Shown here piece after piece: positions 1 to 12,196 of a stretch of DNA of 64,000 bases (its first letter is position 1; each line of letters opens with the position of its first letter). The DNA is taken from positions 62,001-126,000 of the forward strand of contig NZ_MVIV01000004.1 of NCBI RefSeq assembly GCF_002072175.1, given 5' to 3'. The DNA is from Actinomyces gaoshouyii (lineage in GTDB: Bacteria > Actinomycetota > Actinomycetes > Actinomycetales > Actinomycetaceae). The notes under the pieces were generated by a model. The model did not search any database and was not told the DNA's origin. It saw nothing but the letters and a program-made list of their open reading frames with translations. The translations under genes and the position numbers were made by a program.

Positions 1-852
1 CTCCCCCAGGCCGTCCATGTCCGGGGCCATGATGCCCGCGGGATCGTCCTCCCCGCCGCACCACGTCACCGTGATCTCGCCCATGGCCTCGCCCTGCTCC
101 AAGTCGACGCTGCCCTGCCGGTGGAGGATGAGCAGGCCGAGGAAGCGGGCCACGACGACGGCGACGCGCTCGGCGTCGCCCGTGAGTTCGGAGAAGGTGA
201 GTGTCCCAGCGGCGCGCAGGCGCTGGGCGAGCACGGTGATCTGCTCGCCGACCTGGACCGCCTCGTGGAGGTGGACGGTCTGCACGCCAGGGGCGTCGGG
301 GCGGTTGAACGCGGCCAGAGCGATGCGGGCGAGCTCAGCGGGGCCGACGGTGGCCACGAGCCTGGGCAGCAGGGAGGCGAGCTCGGGGGCGAGGGCGACG
401 ACGCGCGGGTGGGCAGTGGCCGCCGAGGCGGCCATGGAGGACAGGGCGGAGGCGGCCCGCTTGTAGGCGCGGTACTGCAGGAGGCGGGCGAAGAGCAGGT
501 CACGGGCCTCCAACAGCTCCAGATCCTCGTCCTCCTCCCCGTCCACCTGGGGCAGGAGGCGGTGGGCCTTGAGAGCCAGGAGCGTGGAGGCCACCACGAC
601 GAACTCGCTGGCGTGCCCGAGGTCCCAATCGGCTCGCATATGGGCGATGAACTCGTCGGTGACCTCGGCCAGGGCGAGTTCGGTGACATCGAGCCGACGT
701 CTGGCGATGAGGCTGAGAAGGAGGTCGAAGGGACCCTCGAACTGGGGCAGACTGACGGAGAAGCCGGGGAGCCTGGCGGGCCCCTCCTGCTCGGCGCCCT
801 CGCGCCCGCCGGAGCCGGCGCGCACCCCGGCATCGAGCGCGCCGATGCCCAT
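1..852 (-). CDS. scpA: Segregation and condensation protein A (ScpA), 3' end cut by window edge
   Basis: ScpA is the kleisin subunit that bridges the SMC heads together with ScpB and helps condense and segregate the chromosome. The open frame runs off the left edge with no stop. After about 30 variable residues it shows the typical kleisin start (FEGPFDLLLSLI, then RRRLDVTELALAEVTDEF), followed by the helical segment ASEFVVVASTLLALKAHRLLP. I chose the ATG at 852, which has GGGGGAG just upstream; a GTG at 897, overlapping the end of parA, is a real alternative. Position after xerD and parA is the usual actinobacterial order, with scpB expected beyond the edge. The identification is from sequence; the start is uncertain. 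Confidence 0.9.
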   Translation of the reverse strand, partial: MGIGALDAGVRAGSGGREGAEQEGPARLPGFSVSLPQFEGPFDLLLSLIARRRLDVTELALAEVTDEFIAHMRADWDLGHASEFVVVASTLLALKAHRLLPQVDGEEDEDLELLEARDLLFARLLQYRAYKRAASALSSMAASAATAHPRVVALAPELASLLPRLVATVGPAELARIALAAFNRPDAPGVQTVHLHEAVQVGEQITVLAQRLRAAGTLTFSELTGDAERVAVVVARFLGLLILHRQGSVDLEQGEAMGEITVTWCGGEDDPAGIMAPDMDGLGE

Positions 853-886
853 GGGCTCCCCCGCGCCCTCGGGCGCGGCGGCCTCC

Positions 887-1794
<908 letters not shown>

Positions 1795-1795
<1 letters not shown>

Positions 1796-2802
1796 CAGTG
1801 AGCCCGGGGGTGGCTCGTGGCGTAGACCTCCCTGAGGTGGTCGACGGTCACCTTCGTGTAGATCTGGGTGGTGGTGACCGAGGCGTGGCCGAGCATCTCC
1901 TGGACGATCCGTACGTCGGCCCCGCCGGCGAGCAGGTGGGTGGCGAAGGAGTGGCGCAGCGTGTGGGGCGAGACATGGCGGTCGGCTTGCGCACCGCCGT
2001 CCTCCCCGACGACGCCGTCGGGGACGGTGAGGGCCTCCCCGGGGGGCCGGCCGACGAGCCCGGCGCGGGCGGCGGCCTGCTGGAGGACGCTCCACGCGGT
2101 CTGGCGGGACAGGGGCCGCCCGAGCGTGTTGAGGAAGACCTCGGGCACTCCCCTGCCCTTGGAGGCCAGGCTCGGCCGCCCGCGGACGAGGTAGGCGTCG
2201 AGGGCCGCCCAGGCGTACTGTCCCATGGGGACGATCCTCTCCTTGCGTCCCTTGCCGAAGAGCCGGAGCACGCCCGAGTCGGCGTCGAGGTCGTCGACGA
2301 CGAGGCCGACCGCCTCGGAGATGCGGGCCCCTGTGGCGTAGAGGATCTCCAGGAGGGCTCGGTCGCGCAGGCTCACGGGCGAGTCGTCGATGGCGGCCGC
2401 CTCCAGGAGCGCGCGCACCTCCTCGACGCTGAGGGCCTTGGGCAAGCGGCGCCCCACCTGCGGGGGGCGGACGGCCGCGGAGGGGTTGGTCGGCGTGGTG
2501 CCCTCGTCGAGGAGGAATCGGTGCCAGCCGCGCACGGCGGTGACAGTGCGGGCGGCGGAGGAGGCTGCCAGGGGGCGACCCCCGTCCTCGCCGGTGCGGA
2601 TGGCCTGGGAGAAAGCGGAAACGTCCTCCTCGGCGACGCCGCCGGGCTCGGTGATGCCACGCCCCCGGAGGAACCCCGCGTATCGGGACAGGTCCCGCAG
2701 ATAGGCGGCCAGGGTGTTCTCACTCAGGCCCCGCTCGACCCGCAGATGCGCGAGATACCCGCGCAGGCATCGCTCGAGGGCGTCCCCACGCGGGTCTGCC
2801 AC
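1795..2802 (-). CDS. xerD: Site-specific tyrosine recombinase XerD
   Basis: This tyrosine recombinase of about 335 residues resolves chromosome dimers at dif together with XerC. The N-terminal SAM-like core-binding domain reads [20 protein letters not shown]. The catalytic domain shows the arginine in [15 protein letters not shown], and the C-terminal [15 protein letters not shown] with the nucleophilic tyrosine. A roughly 25-residue insertion sits just before the HTLRH motif and makes it longer than the usual 300 residues. I chose the GTG at 2802; it has no obvious ribosome site and the secG stop lies 18 bases upstream, so it may be coupled. It overlaps parA by one base. Confidence 0.93.
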
Positions 2803-2819
2803 GTGGCTGGATGGGGTGG

Positions 2820-3062
2820 TCAGGAGAACTTCACCAGGAGTCCGAGGCCGATGATCGTCACGCTCCAGACGAGGCCCACGCCCACGGTGATCCGGTCGAG
2901 GTTGCGCTCGGCGACGCCTGAGGAGCCGGCCGAGGAGGAGATACCGCCGCCGAACATGTCGGACAGACCGCCGCCCTTCCCCTTGTGCAGGAGGATCGAC
3001 ATGATGAGGAAGAAGCTCGACAGAACGAGGAGCACCTGGAGGATGATGCGGAGGATGTCCAC
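2820..3062 (-). CDS. secG: Preprotein translocase subunit SecG
   Basis: This 80-residue SecG is the small membrane subunit of the SecYEG protein-export channel. It has two transmembrane helices (about residues 3-25 and 57-78) joined by the conserved glycine-rich loop [15 protein letters not shown]. The start is GTG at 3062 with AAAGGA about 7 bases upstream. It is the last gene after gap-pgk-tpiA in the same direction, the common actinobacterial arrangement. Confidence 0.97.
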   Translation of the reverse strand: MDILRIILQVLLVLSSFFLIMSILLHKGKGGGLSDMFGGGISSSAGSSGVAERNLDRITVGVGLVWSVTIIGLGLLVKFS

Positions 3063-3171
3063 GCCGTCGTCCTTTCATTGAGGGGGCCCGCGAGGCCCGG
3101 AAGGATCAGATACGCCGCTGACGAGCGATCGCGCGGCATGACCATGGCCGACTCTACCCGAATCGCGCGCC

Positions 3172-3209
3172 GGGGCCAGGGCACGCCTCCTGTGAGGTGC
3201 CCTGGCCCC
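3172..3209 (-). terminator. GC hairpin downstream of tpiA
   Basis: A perfect 12-bp inverted repeat, GGGGCCAGGGCA / TGCCCTGGCCCC, with a 14-base loop lies between the tpiA stop and secG. It has no T tract on either strand, so it is a candidate terminator or processing hairpin that would lower secG expression relative to tpiA. Confidence 0.5.
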
Positions 3210-3287
3210 GATCGCGGTTGCGTCACGGGCACCGCCCTGCCCGAGCACCGCTCAGGCGGCGGCGGATGGTGCGGCGCCCGATCCCGC

Positions 3288-4070
3288 TCAGGCGGCGTAG
3301 AAGCGGCACATGGCCGCGAAGGAGTCCGCCTTGAGGGAGGCGCCGCCGATGAGGGCGCCGTCGATGTCGGCCTGGGCCATGAGCTCGACGATGTTGCCGG
3401 GCTTGGCGGAGCCCCCGTAGAGCACGCGGGTGGCCTCGGCGGTCGCCTCGCCGAAGTCCTCGCGCAGGGCCGCGCGGATGGCCCCGCAGACCTCCTGGGC
3501 ATCGTCGGCGGTGGCGGTCTCACCGGTGCCGATGGCCCAGATGGGCTCGTAGGCGATGACGATCTTGGCGACGTCCTCGGCGCTCCATCCCTTCAGGGCG
3601 GCACGGATCTGGCCGAGCACGAACTCGACGTGCGTGCCGGCCTTGCGGATCTCCAAGGCCTCGCCGCAGCACAGGATCGGCGTCATGCCGGCATCGAGGG
3701 CCTTGCGGGCCTTGGCGCCAACGAGCTCATCGGACTCGTTGTGGTACTCGCGGCGCTCGGAGTGGCCCATGACCACGTAGGAGCAACCGAGCTTGGTGAG
3801 CATGGCGGTGGAGATCTCACCGGTGTAAGCGCCGTTGTCGTGGATGGAGACGTCCTGGGCGCCGTACTTGATCTCCAGGTTGTCAGCGTCGACGACGGTC
3901 TGCACGGTGCGCAGGTCGGTGAAGGGCGGGATGACGACGGCCTCGCAGTTGGCGAAGTCGTGTCCGGCGTCCTTGAGCTCCATGGCGATGCCCTGGACGA
4001 GGTGGTTGGCCTCGAGATGGTCCAGGTTCATCTTCCAGTTGCCCGCCATGAGGGGGGTGCGGTTCGACAT
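3288..4070 (-). CDS. tpiA: Triose-phosphate isomerase
   Basis: This glycolytic enzyme interconverts dihydroxyacetone phosphate and glyceraldehyde 3-phosphate. At 260 residues it has the normal family length. Substrate lysine lies in GNWKMN near the N terminus, the electrophilic histidine in VMGHSERR, the catalytic glutamate in [11 protein letters not shown], and the phosphate loop in [10 protein letters not shown]. The ATG at 4070 has AAGGA about 9 bases upstream. It follows pgk by 49 bases in the gap-pgk-tpiA operon. Confidence 0.98.
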   Translation of the reverse strand: MSNRTPLMAGNWKMNLDHLEANHLVQGIAMELKDAGHDFANCEAVVIPPFTDLRTVQTVVDADNLEIKYGAQDVSIHDNGAYTGEISTAMLTKLGCSYVVMGHSERREYHNESDELVGAKARKALDAGMTPILCCGEALEIRKAGTHVEFVLGQIRAALKGWSAEDVAKIVIAYEPIWAIGTGETATADDAQEVCGAIRAALREDFGEATAEATRVLYGGSAKPGNIVELMAQADIDGALIGGASLKADSFAAMCRFYAA

Positions 4071-4119
4071 TGCGGTGGTGTCCTTCGTTGTCAGTTGGGG
4101 TGTGGGGCGGCTGGCGCGA

Positions 4120-5313
4120 TCAGTCCTCGAGGACGGCGATGCCCGGCAGGGTCTTGCCCTCGAGGAGCTCCAGGGAGGCGCCGCCACCGGTGGAGATGTG
4201 GGAGAACGTGGTCTCGTCGAAGCCGAGGGTGCGCACAGCCGCGGCGGAGTCACCGCCGCCGATGACGCTGAAGGCGTCGGAGTCGCTGATGGCCCGGGCC
4301 ACGGCCTTGGTACCGGCGGCGAAGGCGTCGAACTCGAAGACGCCCATGGGGCCGTTCCACACGACGGTCTTGGACGAGGCGATGGCCTCGCTGAAGATCT
4401 CGGCGGTCCTGGGGCCGATGTCCAGGCCCATCTGGTCGGCCGGAATGGCGTCGGAGGCCACGACGGTTGCGGGGGCGTCGGCCTTGAACTCCGGGGCTGC
4501 GACGGTGTCGACGGGCAGGAGGAGCTCAACGCCGTTGGCCTTGGCGGTAGCCAGGTAGCCCTTGACGGTCTCGACCTGGTCCTTCTCCAGCAGGGAGGTG
4601 CCGACCTCGTGGCCCTGGGCGACGAGGAAGGTGTAGGCCATGCCGCCCCCGATGAGGAGGCGATCCGCCTTGGACAGCAGGTTGGCGATGACGCCGAGCT
4701 TGTCGGAGACCTTGGAGCCGCCGAGCACCACGGTGTAGGGGCGCTCGGGGTCGTTGACGGCGCGTCCGAGGGACTCGATCTCCTTGACCACGAGCAGGCC
4801 CGCGGCGGCCGGGAGGATCTTGGCGATGTCGTAGACCGAGGCCTGCTTGCGGTGGACCACACCGAAGCCGTCGGAGACGAAGGCATCGGCGAGCTCGGCG
4901 AGCTGGGCGGCGAAGGCCTCGCGCTCGGCGTCGTCCTTGGAGGTCTCGGCGGCGTTGAAGCGCACGTTCTCCAGCAGGACGATCTCACCGGCGCTCATGG
5001 CCGCGACAGCGGCCTTGGCGGACTCGCCGACAGTGTCCTCGGCCAGGACGACTTTGACGCCGGTGACCTCGGCGAGGCGTTTGGCGACAGGGGCGAGCGA
5101 GAAGTCCGGATTGGCCTGGCCCTTGGGACGGCCGAGGTGGGCGGTGATGATGACCTTGGCGCCGGCCTCCAGGAGCCTGCGCAGGGTGGGCAGGGCGGCC
5201 TGGATGCGGCCGTCATCGGTGATGTTCCTGTCGGCGTCGAGCGGGACGTTGAAGTCGGAGCGGACGAGGACGCGCTTGCCGGCCAGGTCGCCGAGGGAAT
5301 CGATGGTCTTCAT
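4120..5313 (-). CDS. pgk: Phosphoglycerate kinase
   Basis: Phosphoglycerate kinase makes ATP from 1,3-bisphosphoglycerate in glycolysis. It is 397 residues, the usual length. The N-terminal substrate motif reads [11 protein letters not shown], the basic patch TAHLGRPKG, and the C-terminal nucleotide loop [11 protein letters not shown]. The ATG at 5313 has GAGAGG five bases upstream and is preferred over a TTG 12 bases further up. It lies between gap and tpiA. Confidence 0.98.
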   Translation of the reverse strand: MKTIDSLGDLAGKRVLVRSDFNVPLDADRNITDDGRIQAALPTLRRLLEAGAKVIITAHLGRPKGQANPDFSLAPVAKRLAEVTGVKVVLAEDTVGESAKAAVAAMSAGEIVLLENVRFNAAETSKDDAEREAFAAQLAELADAFVSDGFGVVHRKQASVYDIAKILPAAAGLLVVKEIESLGRAVNDPERPYTVVLGGSKVSDKLGVIANLLSKADRLLIGGGMAYTFLVAQGHEVGTSLLEKDQVETVKGYLATAKANGVELLLPVDTVAAPEFKADAPATVVASDAIPADQMGLDIGPRTAEIFSEAIASSKTVVWNGPMGVFEFDAFAAGTKAVARAISDSDAFSVIGGGDSAAAVRTLGFDETTFSHISTGGGASLELLEGKTLPGIAVLED

Positions 5314-5371
5314 GAAACCTCTCAAGGTGTGATGTGGCGTTCGAGTGAACGGTGGATGGGGATGGGTGACC

Positions 5372-5404
5372 GACGCCCGCGCACGCTGAGCGTGCGCGGG
5401 CGTC
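5372..5404. other. Perfect 15-bp hairpin between gap and pgk
   Basis: GACGCCCGCGCACGC and its exact complement are separated by only three bases. The element lies in the 160-base space between the gap stop and the pgk start. On the minus strand (operon direction) there is no T run; on the plus strand TTCTC follows. It could be a partial terminator, an RNA-processing or stabilising structure allowing more gap than pgk message. Confidence 0.7.
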
Positions 5405-5473
5405 TTCTCATCGGGTGCTCACGGTGCTCATGACGCCGCGCCTCCCGATCGTGGGCTCAGCTCGTGCGCCGAC

Positions 5474-6598
<1,125 letters not shown>

Positions 6599-6750
6599 CT
6601 ACCGTCACAGCGCGGTGAGGCGCGAGTGGTATCCACGCCCTTGGCGAACGCTCTCGGGGCCACCGGCGTGATCTCGTCGTGACAGCCTCGGCATGGGGGA
6701 CGGACGTCCCAGCCTCCTCCGGGGCGCAGGCGCCGAGCCGATGCCGGCGG

Positions 6751-7731
6751 CTACAGGTCGAGCATGTCCGGGGTGAGGACGGACTCGGTGTCGGGGATGC
6801 CCAGATCGTGGGCGCGCTTGTCCGCCATGGCGAGCAGGCGGCGGATGCGCCCGGCGACGGCGTCCTTGGTGAGCTGGGGGTTGGAGAGCTGCCCGAGCTC
6901 CTCGAGGCTGGCCTGCTTGTTGGCGATGCGCAGCCGGCCGGCCTCGACGAGGTGGGTGGGGATGTCATCGCCCAGGATCTCGAAGGCCCGCTCCACCCGC
7001 GCCCCGGAGGCGACGGCGGCCCGGGCGGAGCGGCGCAGGTTGGCGTCGTCAAAGTTGGCCAGGCGGTTGGCGGTTCCGCGCGACTCGCGGCGGCTGCGCC
7101 TCTCGCCCCAGGTCCTGAAGGCCTCCTTGGCGCCCATCCGGTCCAGTAGGACGCCGATGGCCTCGCCGTCGCGCACGACGACGCGGTCGGTCCCGCGCAC
7201 CTCGCGGGCCTTGGCAGCCACGTCGAAACGGCGGGCGGCGCCCACGAGCGCCAGGGCCGCCTCGGAGCCCGGGCAGGTGACCTCCAGGGAGGAGGAGCGG
7301 CCCGGCTCGGTCAGGGAGCCGCGGGCGAGGAAGGCCCCCCTCCAGGCGGCGGCGGCCGAGGTGCGCACGCCGTGGACGACGGCCACGGGCATCCCGCGCA
7401 CGGGGCGGCCGCGCCCGTCGACGAGTCCGATGAGGCGCGCGAGCTCCTTGCCGCGCTCACTCACGCGCAGCACATAGCGGGTACCGCGGTGCAGAGAGCC
7501 CCCTTGGACGACCATGACCTCGGGCTCCATGGAGAAGAGCTCCTTGAGGTCGTGGTGGAGGCGGCGCACTGCCCCGCCGTGGTCGAGCTCGGCCTCGACG
7601 ACGATGCGCCCGGAAACGATGTGGAGCCCACCGCCGAAGCGCAGCATCGACGCCACCTGGGCGCGGCGCTGCGCGGTGCTCTCCGCGCTCACGCGCGCCA
7701 ACTCGTCCTTGACGGTGACGGTCAGCGACAT
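6751..7731 (-). CDS. whiA: DNA-binding protein WhiA
   Basis: WhiA combines a degenerate LAGLIDADG homing-endonuclease fold with a C-terminal helix-turn-helix. In Streptomyces it controls sporulation and division genes; in non-sporulating actinobacteria it is kept and linked to cell division. The 326-residue protein starts [14 protein letters not shown], has [11 protein letters not shown] mid-protein, and ends with [20 protein letters not shown], the helix-turn-helix. The ATG has a GGAAGG-type site. It is last in the rapZ-yvcK-whiA cluster, as in most actinobacteria. Confidence 0.96.
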   Translation of the reverse strand: MSLTVTVKDELARVSAESTAQRRAQVASMLRFGGGLHIVSGRIVVEAELDHGGAVRRLHHDLKELFSMEPEVMVVQGGSLHRGTRYVLRVSERGKELARLIGLVDGRGRPVRGMPVAVVHGVRTSAAAAWRGAFLARGSLTEPGRSSSLEVTCPGSEAALALVGAARRFDVAAKAREVRGTDRVVVRDGEAIGVLLDRMGAKEAFRTWGERRSRRESRGTANRLANFDDANLRRSARAAVASGARVERAFEILGDDIPTHLVEAGRLRIANKQASLEELGQLSNPQLTKDAVAGRIRRLLAMADKRAHDLGIPDTESVLTPDMLDL

Positions 7732-7784
7732 ACCTTCCGCTCTCCTCGCTCGTGCCTGGCTGAGGGGCTGGGCCGCGTCCGGGT

Positions 7785-8792
7785 TCAGTCCCCCAGGGCT
7801 CCGCCGATGCCGACATCGCCCACCACGCCGTCGAAGGCGTCCCGGAAGGCGGCGGCCAGCCGCAGGGGGTCATGGTTGCACATGGAGTCCCCGGTGCGCA
7901 CCTGCCGCAGGATCACAGTTGCGCCCATGGCGCCCGCAACCTCCTCGAGATCATCGAGATCCTCGATGGTGGAGGGGTCAGCGAGAACGACGTCGAGGCG
8001 CAGCGCGGGGGCGTGCTCGCGCAGGACTCTCAGGAGATCGGCCGCCGTCATGCCATCGGTCTCCCCACTCTGCGCCGTGAGATTGAGGACGACGGCCCGC
8101 CTGGCGCGGGTGGTGACGAGGGACTCGCGCAGGGAGGGCAGAATGACGTGGGGCAGGACGGAGGTGTACCAGGAGCCTGGGCCGAGCACCACCCACTCGG
8201 CCTCCTCGATGGCGCGGATGGCCTCGGGATGGGCCTGGGCGTCCTCGGGGACAACGGCGACGTTCTCGAGTCGGCCGCGCGTCCCGGCCACGGCGACCTG
8301 GCCGCTCACGCGCGCGCGCTCATCGCCGTCGACGACATCGGCCTCGATGACCAGCGGGGAGGCGCTCATCGGGATGACCCGGCCGTGGATCCCCAGCAGG
8401 CGGCCCACCCAGCCCAGCCCCTCGACCTCGTCGCCCAGGAGCTGCCACAGGGCCAGGATGAGGAGGTTGCCCAGGGCGTGGTTATCCAGCTCGCCCTCGC
8501 CGGAGAAGCGGTGCTGGAGGACATCGCGCCAGGTGAGACCCCATTCGGACTCATCGCACAGGGAGGCCAGGGCCATGCGCAGGTCGCCCGGCGGCAGGCA
8601 GTCGAACTCCTGGCGCAGGCGGCCCGAGGATCCGCCGTCGTCGGCGACGGTCACAACCGCCGTAAGCCGGTTGGTCACGTGCCGCAGGGCCCGCAGAGTG
8701 GCCGACAGCCCGTGGCCCCCTCCCAGGGCCACGACGGCGGGGCCCTCCTCCCCGCGCCGGGGCCACCCCCCGGAGTCGATGGTGGTCGGCAT
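7785..8792 (-). CDS. yvcK: YvcK/CofD-like gluconeogenesis factor
   Basis: YvcK-family proteins are Rossmann-like, related to 2-phospho-L-lactate transferase CofD, bind UDP-sugars and are needed for growth on gluconeogenic substrates and normal cell shape in Bacillus and mycobacteria. The 335-residue protein shows [12 protein letters not shown] at the N terminus, [13 protein letters not shown], and DNHALGNLL. It lies three bases after rapZ and ahead of whiA, so the three are co-transcribed. The molecular activity here is inferred from the family. Confidence 0.94.
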   Translation of the reverse strand: MPTTIDSGGWPRRGEEGPAVVALGGGHGLSATLRALRHVTNRLTAVVTVADDGGSSGRLRQEFDCLPPGDLRMALASLCDESEWGLTWRDVLQHRFSGEGELDNHALGNLLILALWQLLGDEVEGLGWVGRLLGIHGRVIPMSASPLVIEADVVDGDERARVSGQVAVAGTRGRLENVAVVPEDAQAHPEAIRAIEEAEWVVLGPGSWYTSVLPHVILPSLRESLVTTRARRAVVLNLTAQSGETDGMTAADLLRVLREHAPALRLDVVLADPSTIEDLDDLEEVAGAMGATVILRQVRTGDSMCNHDPLRLAAAFRDAFDGVVGDVGIGGALGD

Positions 8793-8795
8793 GGC

Positions 8796-9800
8796 TCACT
8801 CCCGTCCGAGGTCGCGGTGCTGGGTGTTGACGCGGAAGCCGCGCGAGCGCAGGCGCGCCGAGATGCGCTCGGCGGAGGCGACGGAGCGGTGCTTGCCGCC
8901 GGTGCAGCCCACCGCGATGGTGACGTTGGGCTTGAGCTCGTCGACGTAATGGGGCAGCGCGGGCGCGAGGAGGTCGGCGTACCCGTCGACGAAGGCCGCG
9001 GCGCCGGGCTGGCGGAACACGTAGTCGGCCACGGGATCGTCGCGCCCGGTGAGGTGGCGCAGCTCGGAGACCCAGTACGGGTTGGGGATGAAGCGGATGT
9101 CGAGGACGTGGTCGGCGTCGACGGGCAGGCCGTACTTGAAGCCGAAGCTCATGATGTTGACGCGCAGCGCGAGATCGGACTCGGTGGCCACGAGGTCTCG
9201 CACGCGGCGGGCGAGGTCGTGGACGGACAGGTCGGTGGTGTCGATGACCATGTCCGCGGCGCCCTTGAGACCGCCCAGCAGTGTGCGCTCGTGCTCGATG
9301 CCGTCGAGGATGGAGGAGGTGCCCTGCAACGGATGGGGCCGGCGGGAGGACTCGAAGCGCCGCACCAGAACGGCGTCGGAGGCGTCGAGGAAGAGGACGC
9401 GCACATTGGTCCCGCTCTCGCGCAGCTCGGCGAGGTAGCGCATGAAGTGAGCGAAGAACTCCCGGCTGCGCACATCGACGACGGCGGCCAGCCGGTGGAC
9501 GCCCGCGCCGACGGTGGTCATCATGCCCGCCAGCGCCGGCAGCAGTTGGGGCGGGAGGTTGTCGACGACGTACCAGTCGAGGTCCTCCAGGGCGTTGGCG
9601 GCCCGGGAGCGACCGGCCCCGGACATGCCGGTGACGATGATCATCTGGGGGCTCGTGGCGGGGGCCACGGGAGGCGCCTCCTCGTCGATCCGGGGGATCT
9701 CGATGGGTACCGTATCCTGGCGGGGCCCAACGGCCCGGTCGCCGTCTGCGTCGTCCTCGCGCCCGGAGGACCGGGGCCGTGGCGTGCGATGGTTCTCCAT
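8796..9800 (-). CDS. rapZ: RNase adapter / nucleotide-binding protein RapZ (YvcJ family)
   Basis: RapZ-family proteins bind nucleotides; in E. coli RapZ presents small RNAs to RNase E and senses amino-sugar precursors, and the actinobacterial role is unclear. The 334-residue protein has a roughly 50-residue low-complexity acidic/proline N-terminal tail, then Walker A GMSGAGRS at residues 58-65, DLDWYVVDNLPP, and the C-terminal signature VGCTGGKHRSV. I chose ATG 9800; a longer open frame upstream lies over purT and is not credible. Confidence 0.94.
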   Translation of the reverse strand: MENHRTPRPRSSGREDDADGDRAVGPRQDTVPIEIPRIDEEAPPVAPATSPQMIIVTGMSGAGRSRAANALEDLDWYVVDNLPPQLLPALAGMMTTVGAGVHRLAAVVDVRSREFFAHFMRYLAELRESGTNVRVLFLDASDAVLVRRFESSRRPHPLQGTSSILDGIEHERTLLGGLKGAADMVIDTTDLSVHDLARRVRDLVATESDLALRVNIMSFGFKYGLPVDADHVLDIRFIPNPYWVSELRHLTGRDDPVADYVFRQPGAAAFVDGYADLLAPALPHYVDELKPNVTIAVGCTGGKHRSVASAERISARLRSRGFRVNTQHRDLGRE

Positions 9801-9843
9801 GGGCCAAGCATGGCATGACGGGCAGGGCTGTAGCCTGCTCCTG

Positions 9844-9868
9844 CTCACCGGGATCGCACTCCGGTGAG
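9844..9868 (+). promoter_or_regulatory. Hairpin in the purT leader
   Basis: CTCACCGG and CCGGTGAG form a perfect 8-bp stem with a 9-base loop, about 72 bases before the purT start. A TAGCCT -10-like element at 9831-9836 lies just upstream. This could be part of the 5' leader of purT; no known riboswitch class is recognised. Confidence 0.4.
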
Positions 9869-9939
9869 CCCTCGGAGGAACACCCGCCCCGCGTCGCCAG
9901 GACGCTCGGGCGCCGACCTCGGATACAGGAGTCACGCGC

Positions 9940-11283
9940 ATGAGCATCAGCGCCGCCCCCACTGCTTCGACCACCGGGCCCGGCGGGCCCGCCCCGCTCG
10001 GCACGCCGTGGACACCGCGCGCCACCCGGGTGGCGCTGCTGGGCTCGGGCGAGCTCGGCAAGGAGGTGGCGATCGCGCTGACGCGCCTGGGCGTGGAGGT
10101 CATCGCCATCGATCGCTATGACGGCGCTCCCGCCCAGCAGGTCGCGCACAGCGCGTTGACCATCGATATGTCCGACGCGCACGAGCTGGCCGCGGCGATC
10201 CGCTCCTGCGGGGCGCGGGTGGTCGTCCCGGAGATCGAGGCACTGGCCACGGACGCCCTCGAGGCCCTGGAGTCCGAGGGCATCCGGGTGGTGCCCTCGG
10301 CGCGCGCCGCGCGGCTGACGATGGACCGCGAGGCCATCCGGCGCCTGGCGGCCGAGGAGCTGGGCCTGCCCACGAGCCCCTACGTCTTCGCCTCCTCTGC
10401 GGCTGAGCTGCGCGCAGGCGCCGAGGAGGTCGGACTGCCCTGCGTCGTCAAGCCGGTCATGTCCTCCTCGGGGCACGGGCAGTCCGTGGTGGGCTCGGCC
10501 GATGAGCTGGATGCGGCCTGGCGGCGCGCCGCTGAGGAGGGCAGGGTGGACCGGGGCCGGGTGATCGTGGAGGGGCTCGTGCGCTTCGACACGGAGATCA
10601 CGCTGCTCACGGTGCGCTCGCGGGACGCAGCGACGGGCGGCACGGTGACCTCGTTCTGCGAGCCGATCGGCCATCGGCAGGCGGGCGGGGACTACGTGGA
10701 GTCGTGGCAGCCGCAGGCCCTGCCGGCACGCGCGCTGACGCGCGCCCGTGAGATGGCCGAGAGGATCACCGCCGCCCTGGGCGGCTGGGGCGTGTTCGGG
10801 GTGGAGCTGTTCATCAGCGGCGAGGAGGTCCTGTTCTCGGAGGTCTCGCCGCGCCCGCACGACACCGGCATGGTGACGATGGCGAGCCAGCGCCTGTCCG
10901 AGTTCGAGCTGCACGCACGCGCCCTCCTGGGTCTGCCCGTGGACACGGCGCTGCGCTCGCCGGGGGCCTCCGCGGTCATCAAGTCCCCGGGCGCGTCGGC
11001 CCCGGGCGAGGGCGCCCGCTTCGACGGCGTCGCCGAGGCGCTGGCCGTGCCGGGAGCCGATCTGCGGATCTTCGGCAAGCCGGAGGCCCATGAGGGCCGC
11101 CGCCTCGCGGTGGCGGTGGCCGAAGGCGTGACAGTGGAGGAGGCGCGCGACCGCGCCACGCGCGCCGCCGGCTCCATCCGCGTCCTCCTCCAACCGCCCC
11201 TCCCATCGAGACCGGTCGAAAACAGCATCGAAACCGGTCCGCCCTCCGCAGGCCGGGCAGGGGAGGTCCCTCCCACGGGGTAG
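9940..11283 (+). CDS. purT: Formate-dependent phosphoribosylglycinamide formyltransferase PurT
   Basis: PurT uses formate and ATP to formylate GAR in purine biosynthesis, replacing folate-dependent PurN. It is a 447-residue ATP-grasp enzyme with N-terminal [19 protein letters not shown]-grasp strand [18 protein letters not shown], and [14 protein letters not shown] at the active site. The last 25 or so residues (after the family's normal end near RVLLQPP) are encoded by a palindromic repeat element at 11209-11240, so this tail is probably not a functional domain. It is the only plus-strand gene here, divergent from rapZ. Confidence 0.96.
   Translation: MSISAAPTASTTGPGGPAPLGTPWTPRATRVALLGSGELGKEVAIALTRLGVEVIAIDRYDGAPAQQVAHSALTIDMSDAHELAAAIRSCGARVVVPEIEALATDALEALESEGIRVVPSARAARLTMDREAIRRLAAEELGLPTSPYVFASSAAELRAGAEEVGLPCVVKPVMSSSGHGQSVVGSADELDAAWRRAAEEGRVDRGRVIVEGLVRFDTEITLLTVRSRDAATGGTVTSFCEPIGHRQAGGDYVESWQPQALPARALTRAREMAERITAALGGWGVFGVELFISGEEVLFSEVSPRPHDTGMVTMASQRLSEFELHARALLGLPVDTALRSPGASAVIKSPGASAPGEGARFDGVAEALAVPGADLRIFGKPEAHEGRRLAVAVAEGVTVEEARDRATRAAGSIRVLLQPPLPSRPVENSIETGPPSAGRAGEVPPTG
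11209..11240 (-). repeat. Copy A of a 32-bp palindromic element
   Basis: On the minus strand the element begins GGACCGGTTTCGA and ends TTCGACCGGTCT, forming an imperfect stem. It is 27/32 identical to copy B at 12197-12228, and all five differences are C/T changes. It lies inside the 3' end of purT and downstream of the antiterminator gene. Confidence 0.8.
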
Positions 11284-11311
11284 TGGTTCCAGACGGCGCA
11301 GGTATCGCCCG

Positions 11312-12181
11312 CTACTCCCCCGCCGGGGTGGAGGAGCCGAGGAGCCGTGCGATATGGATAGCCAGATAACTGATCTCGTCCGGCCTGACCGTGATCCTGA
11401 TCCGCTCCTGGAGGAGCGAGGCCACCTCCTCGGCGAGCCTGAAGGCGTCGGGATAACGCCCGCGCAGGGACGCGGCGATGATATCGGCGGTTCCATCGTC
11501 GATCTGAGCGCCGGTGCGGGCACGGGCGAGGAAGTAGCGCAGGTGGGTGGCGAAGCGGGCGGCGTGGATGGAGCCCTGATCGATACCGTCGGGCGCGGCG
11601 CGGTCGATCAGCTCGATGGCCCGGGTCACGATCCGGGACTGCGCCGCGGCTTCCTGGAGGGAGCCGGCCCCGGTGGAGGCGGCGAAGAGGTGGAGCGCGA
11701 GGGCGAAGGCCTCGCCGTCGGGCAGGCGCACGGCCTGGGAGGCATTGAGGCCGGCCACCATCCGCTCGGCCAGGCGCAGTTCCTCGGGATGGAGGTGGGC
11801 GACCTCGGCCCGCAGGGGGTAGTCCATCCGCTCGCCGCGCCGGGCGCGTTCGAGCGCCTGGTGGACGTGGTCGACGACGGCGATGAGGCCCGCCGAGGTG
11901 ATCGTGGCGCCGAGGTTCTTGAGCGCCTGGGTGAAGACCTCCTCGATGAGGGCGATGCGAGCGAGCGGGATCTCGGAGAGCATCTGGCCGACGAGGCCGG
12001 CGTCCTGCGCAGTGACGTAGCGGCGGGCGATGAGGGACTCGTCGAGGTCCTGGCCCGCCTTGCGCCCGAAGGCGAGTCCCCGGCCCGTGGCGACGACCTC
12101 GCGCCCCAGGGCATCACGGGCCAGAACGACATTGTTGTTGAACACCCGCAGGATTCTCACTCCCCGAGTGTGCCACACCAT
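11312..12181 (-). CDS. licT: BglG/LicT-family transcription antiterminator
   Basis: This RNA-binding antiterminator opens the beta-glucoside operon when sugar is present. The 289-residue protein has an N-terminal CAT RNA-binding domain (RVFNNNVVLARD...EVVATGRGLAFGRK) followed by two PRD domains, with histidines in IAVVDHVHQAL, AHLHPEEL, THLRYFLA and AIHIARLL, which EIIB and HPr phosphorylate in the family. I used ATG 12181 (AGGGG upstream); a GTG at 12160 is possible. It is the last gene after the PTS and bglA genes, whose leader carries a matching RAT site. Confidence 0.93.
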   Translation of the reverse strand: MVWHTRGVRILRVFNNNVVLARDALGREVVATGRGLAFGRKAGQDLDESLIARRYVTAQDAGLVGQMLSEIPLARIALIEEVFTQALKNLGATITSAGLIAVVDHVHQALERARRGERMDYPLRAEVAHLHPEELRLAERMVAGLNASQAVRLPDGEAFALALHLFAASTGAGSLQEAAAQSRIVTRAIELIDRAAPDGIDQGSIHAARFATHLRYFLARARTGAQIDDGTADIIAASLRGRYPDAFRLAEEVASLLQERIRITVRPDEISYLAIHIARLLGSSTPAGE

Positions 12182-12196
12182 ACCCGCCCCTGACCG

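Noticed and set aside
8551-11523. A 990-codon minus-strand open frame
   Set aside because: It spans purT antisense, rapZ and yvcK out of frame, is rich in Arg/Pro/His and shows no motif; it is a GC-driven shadow.
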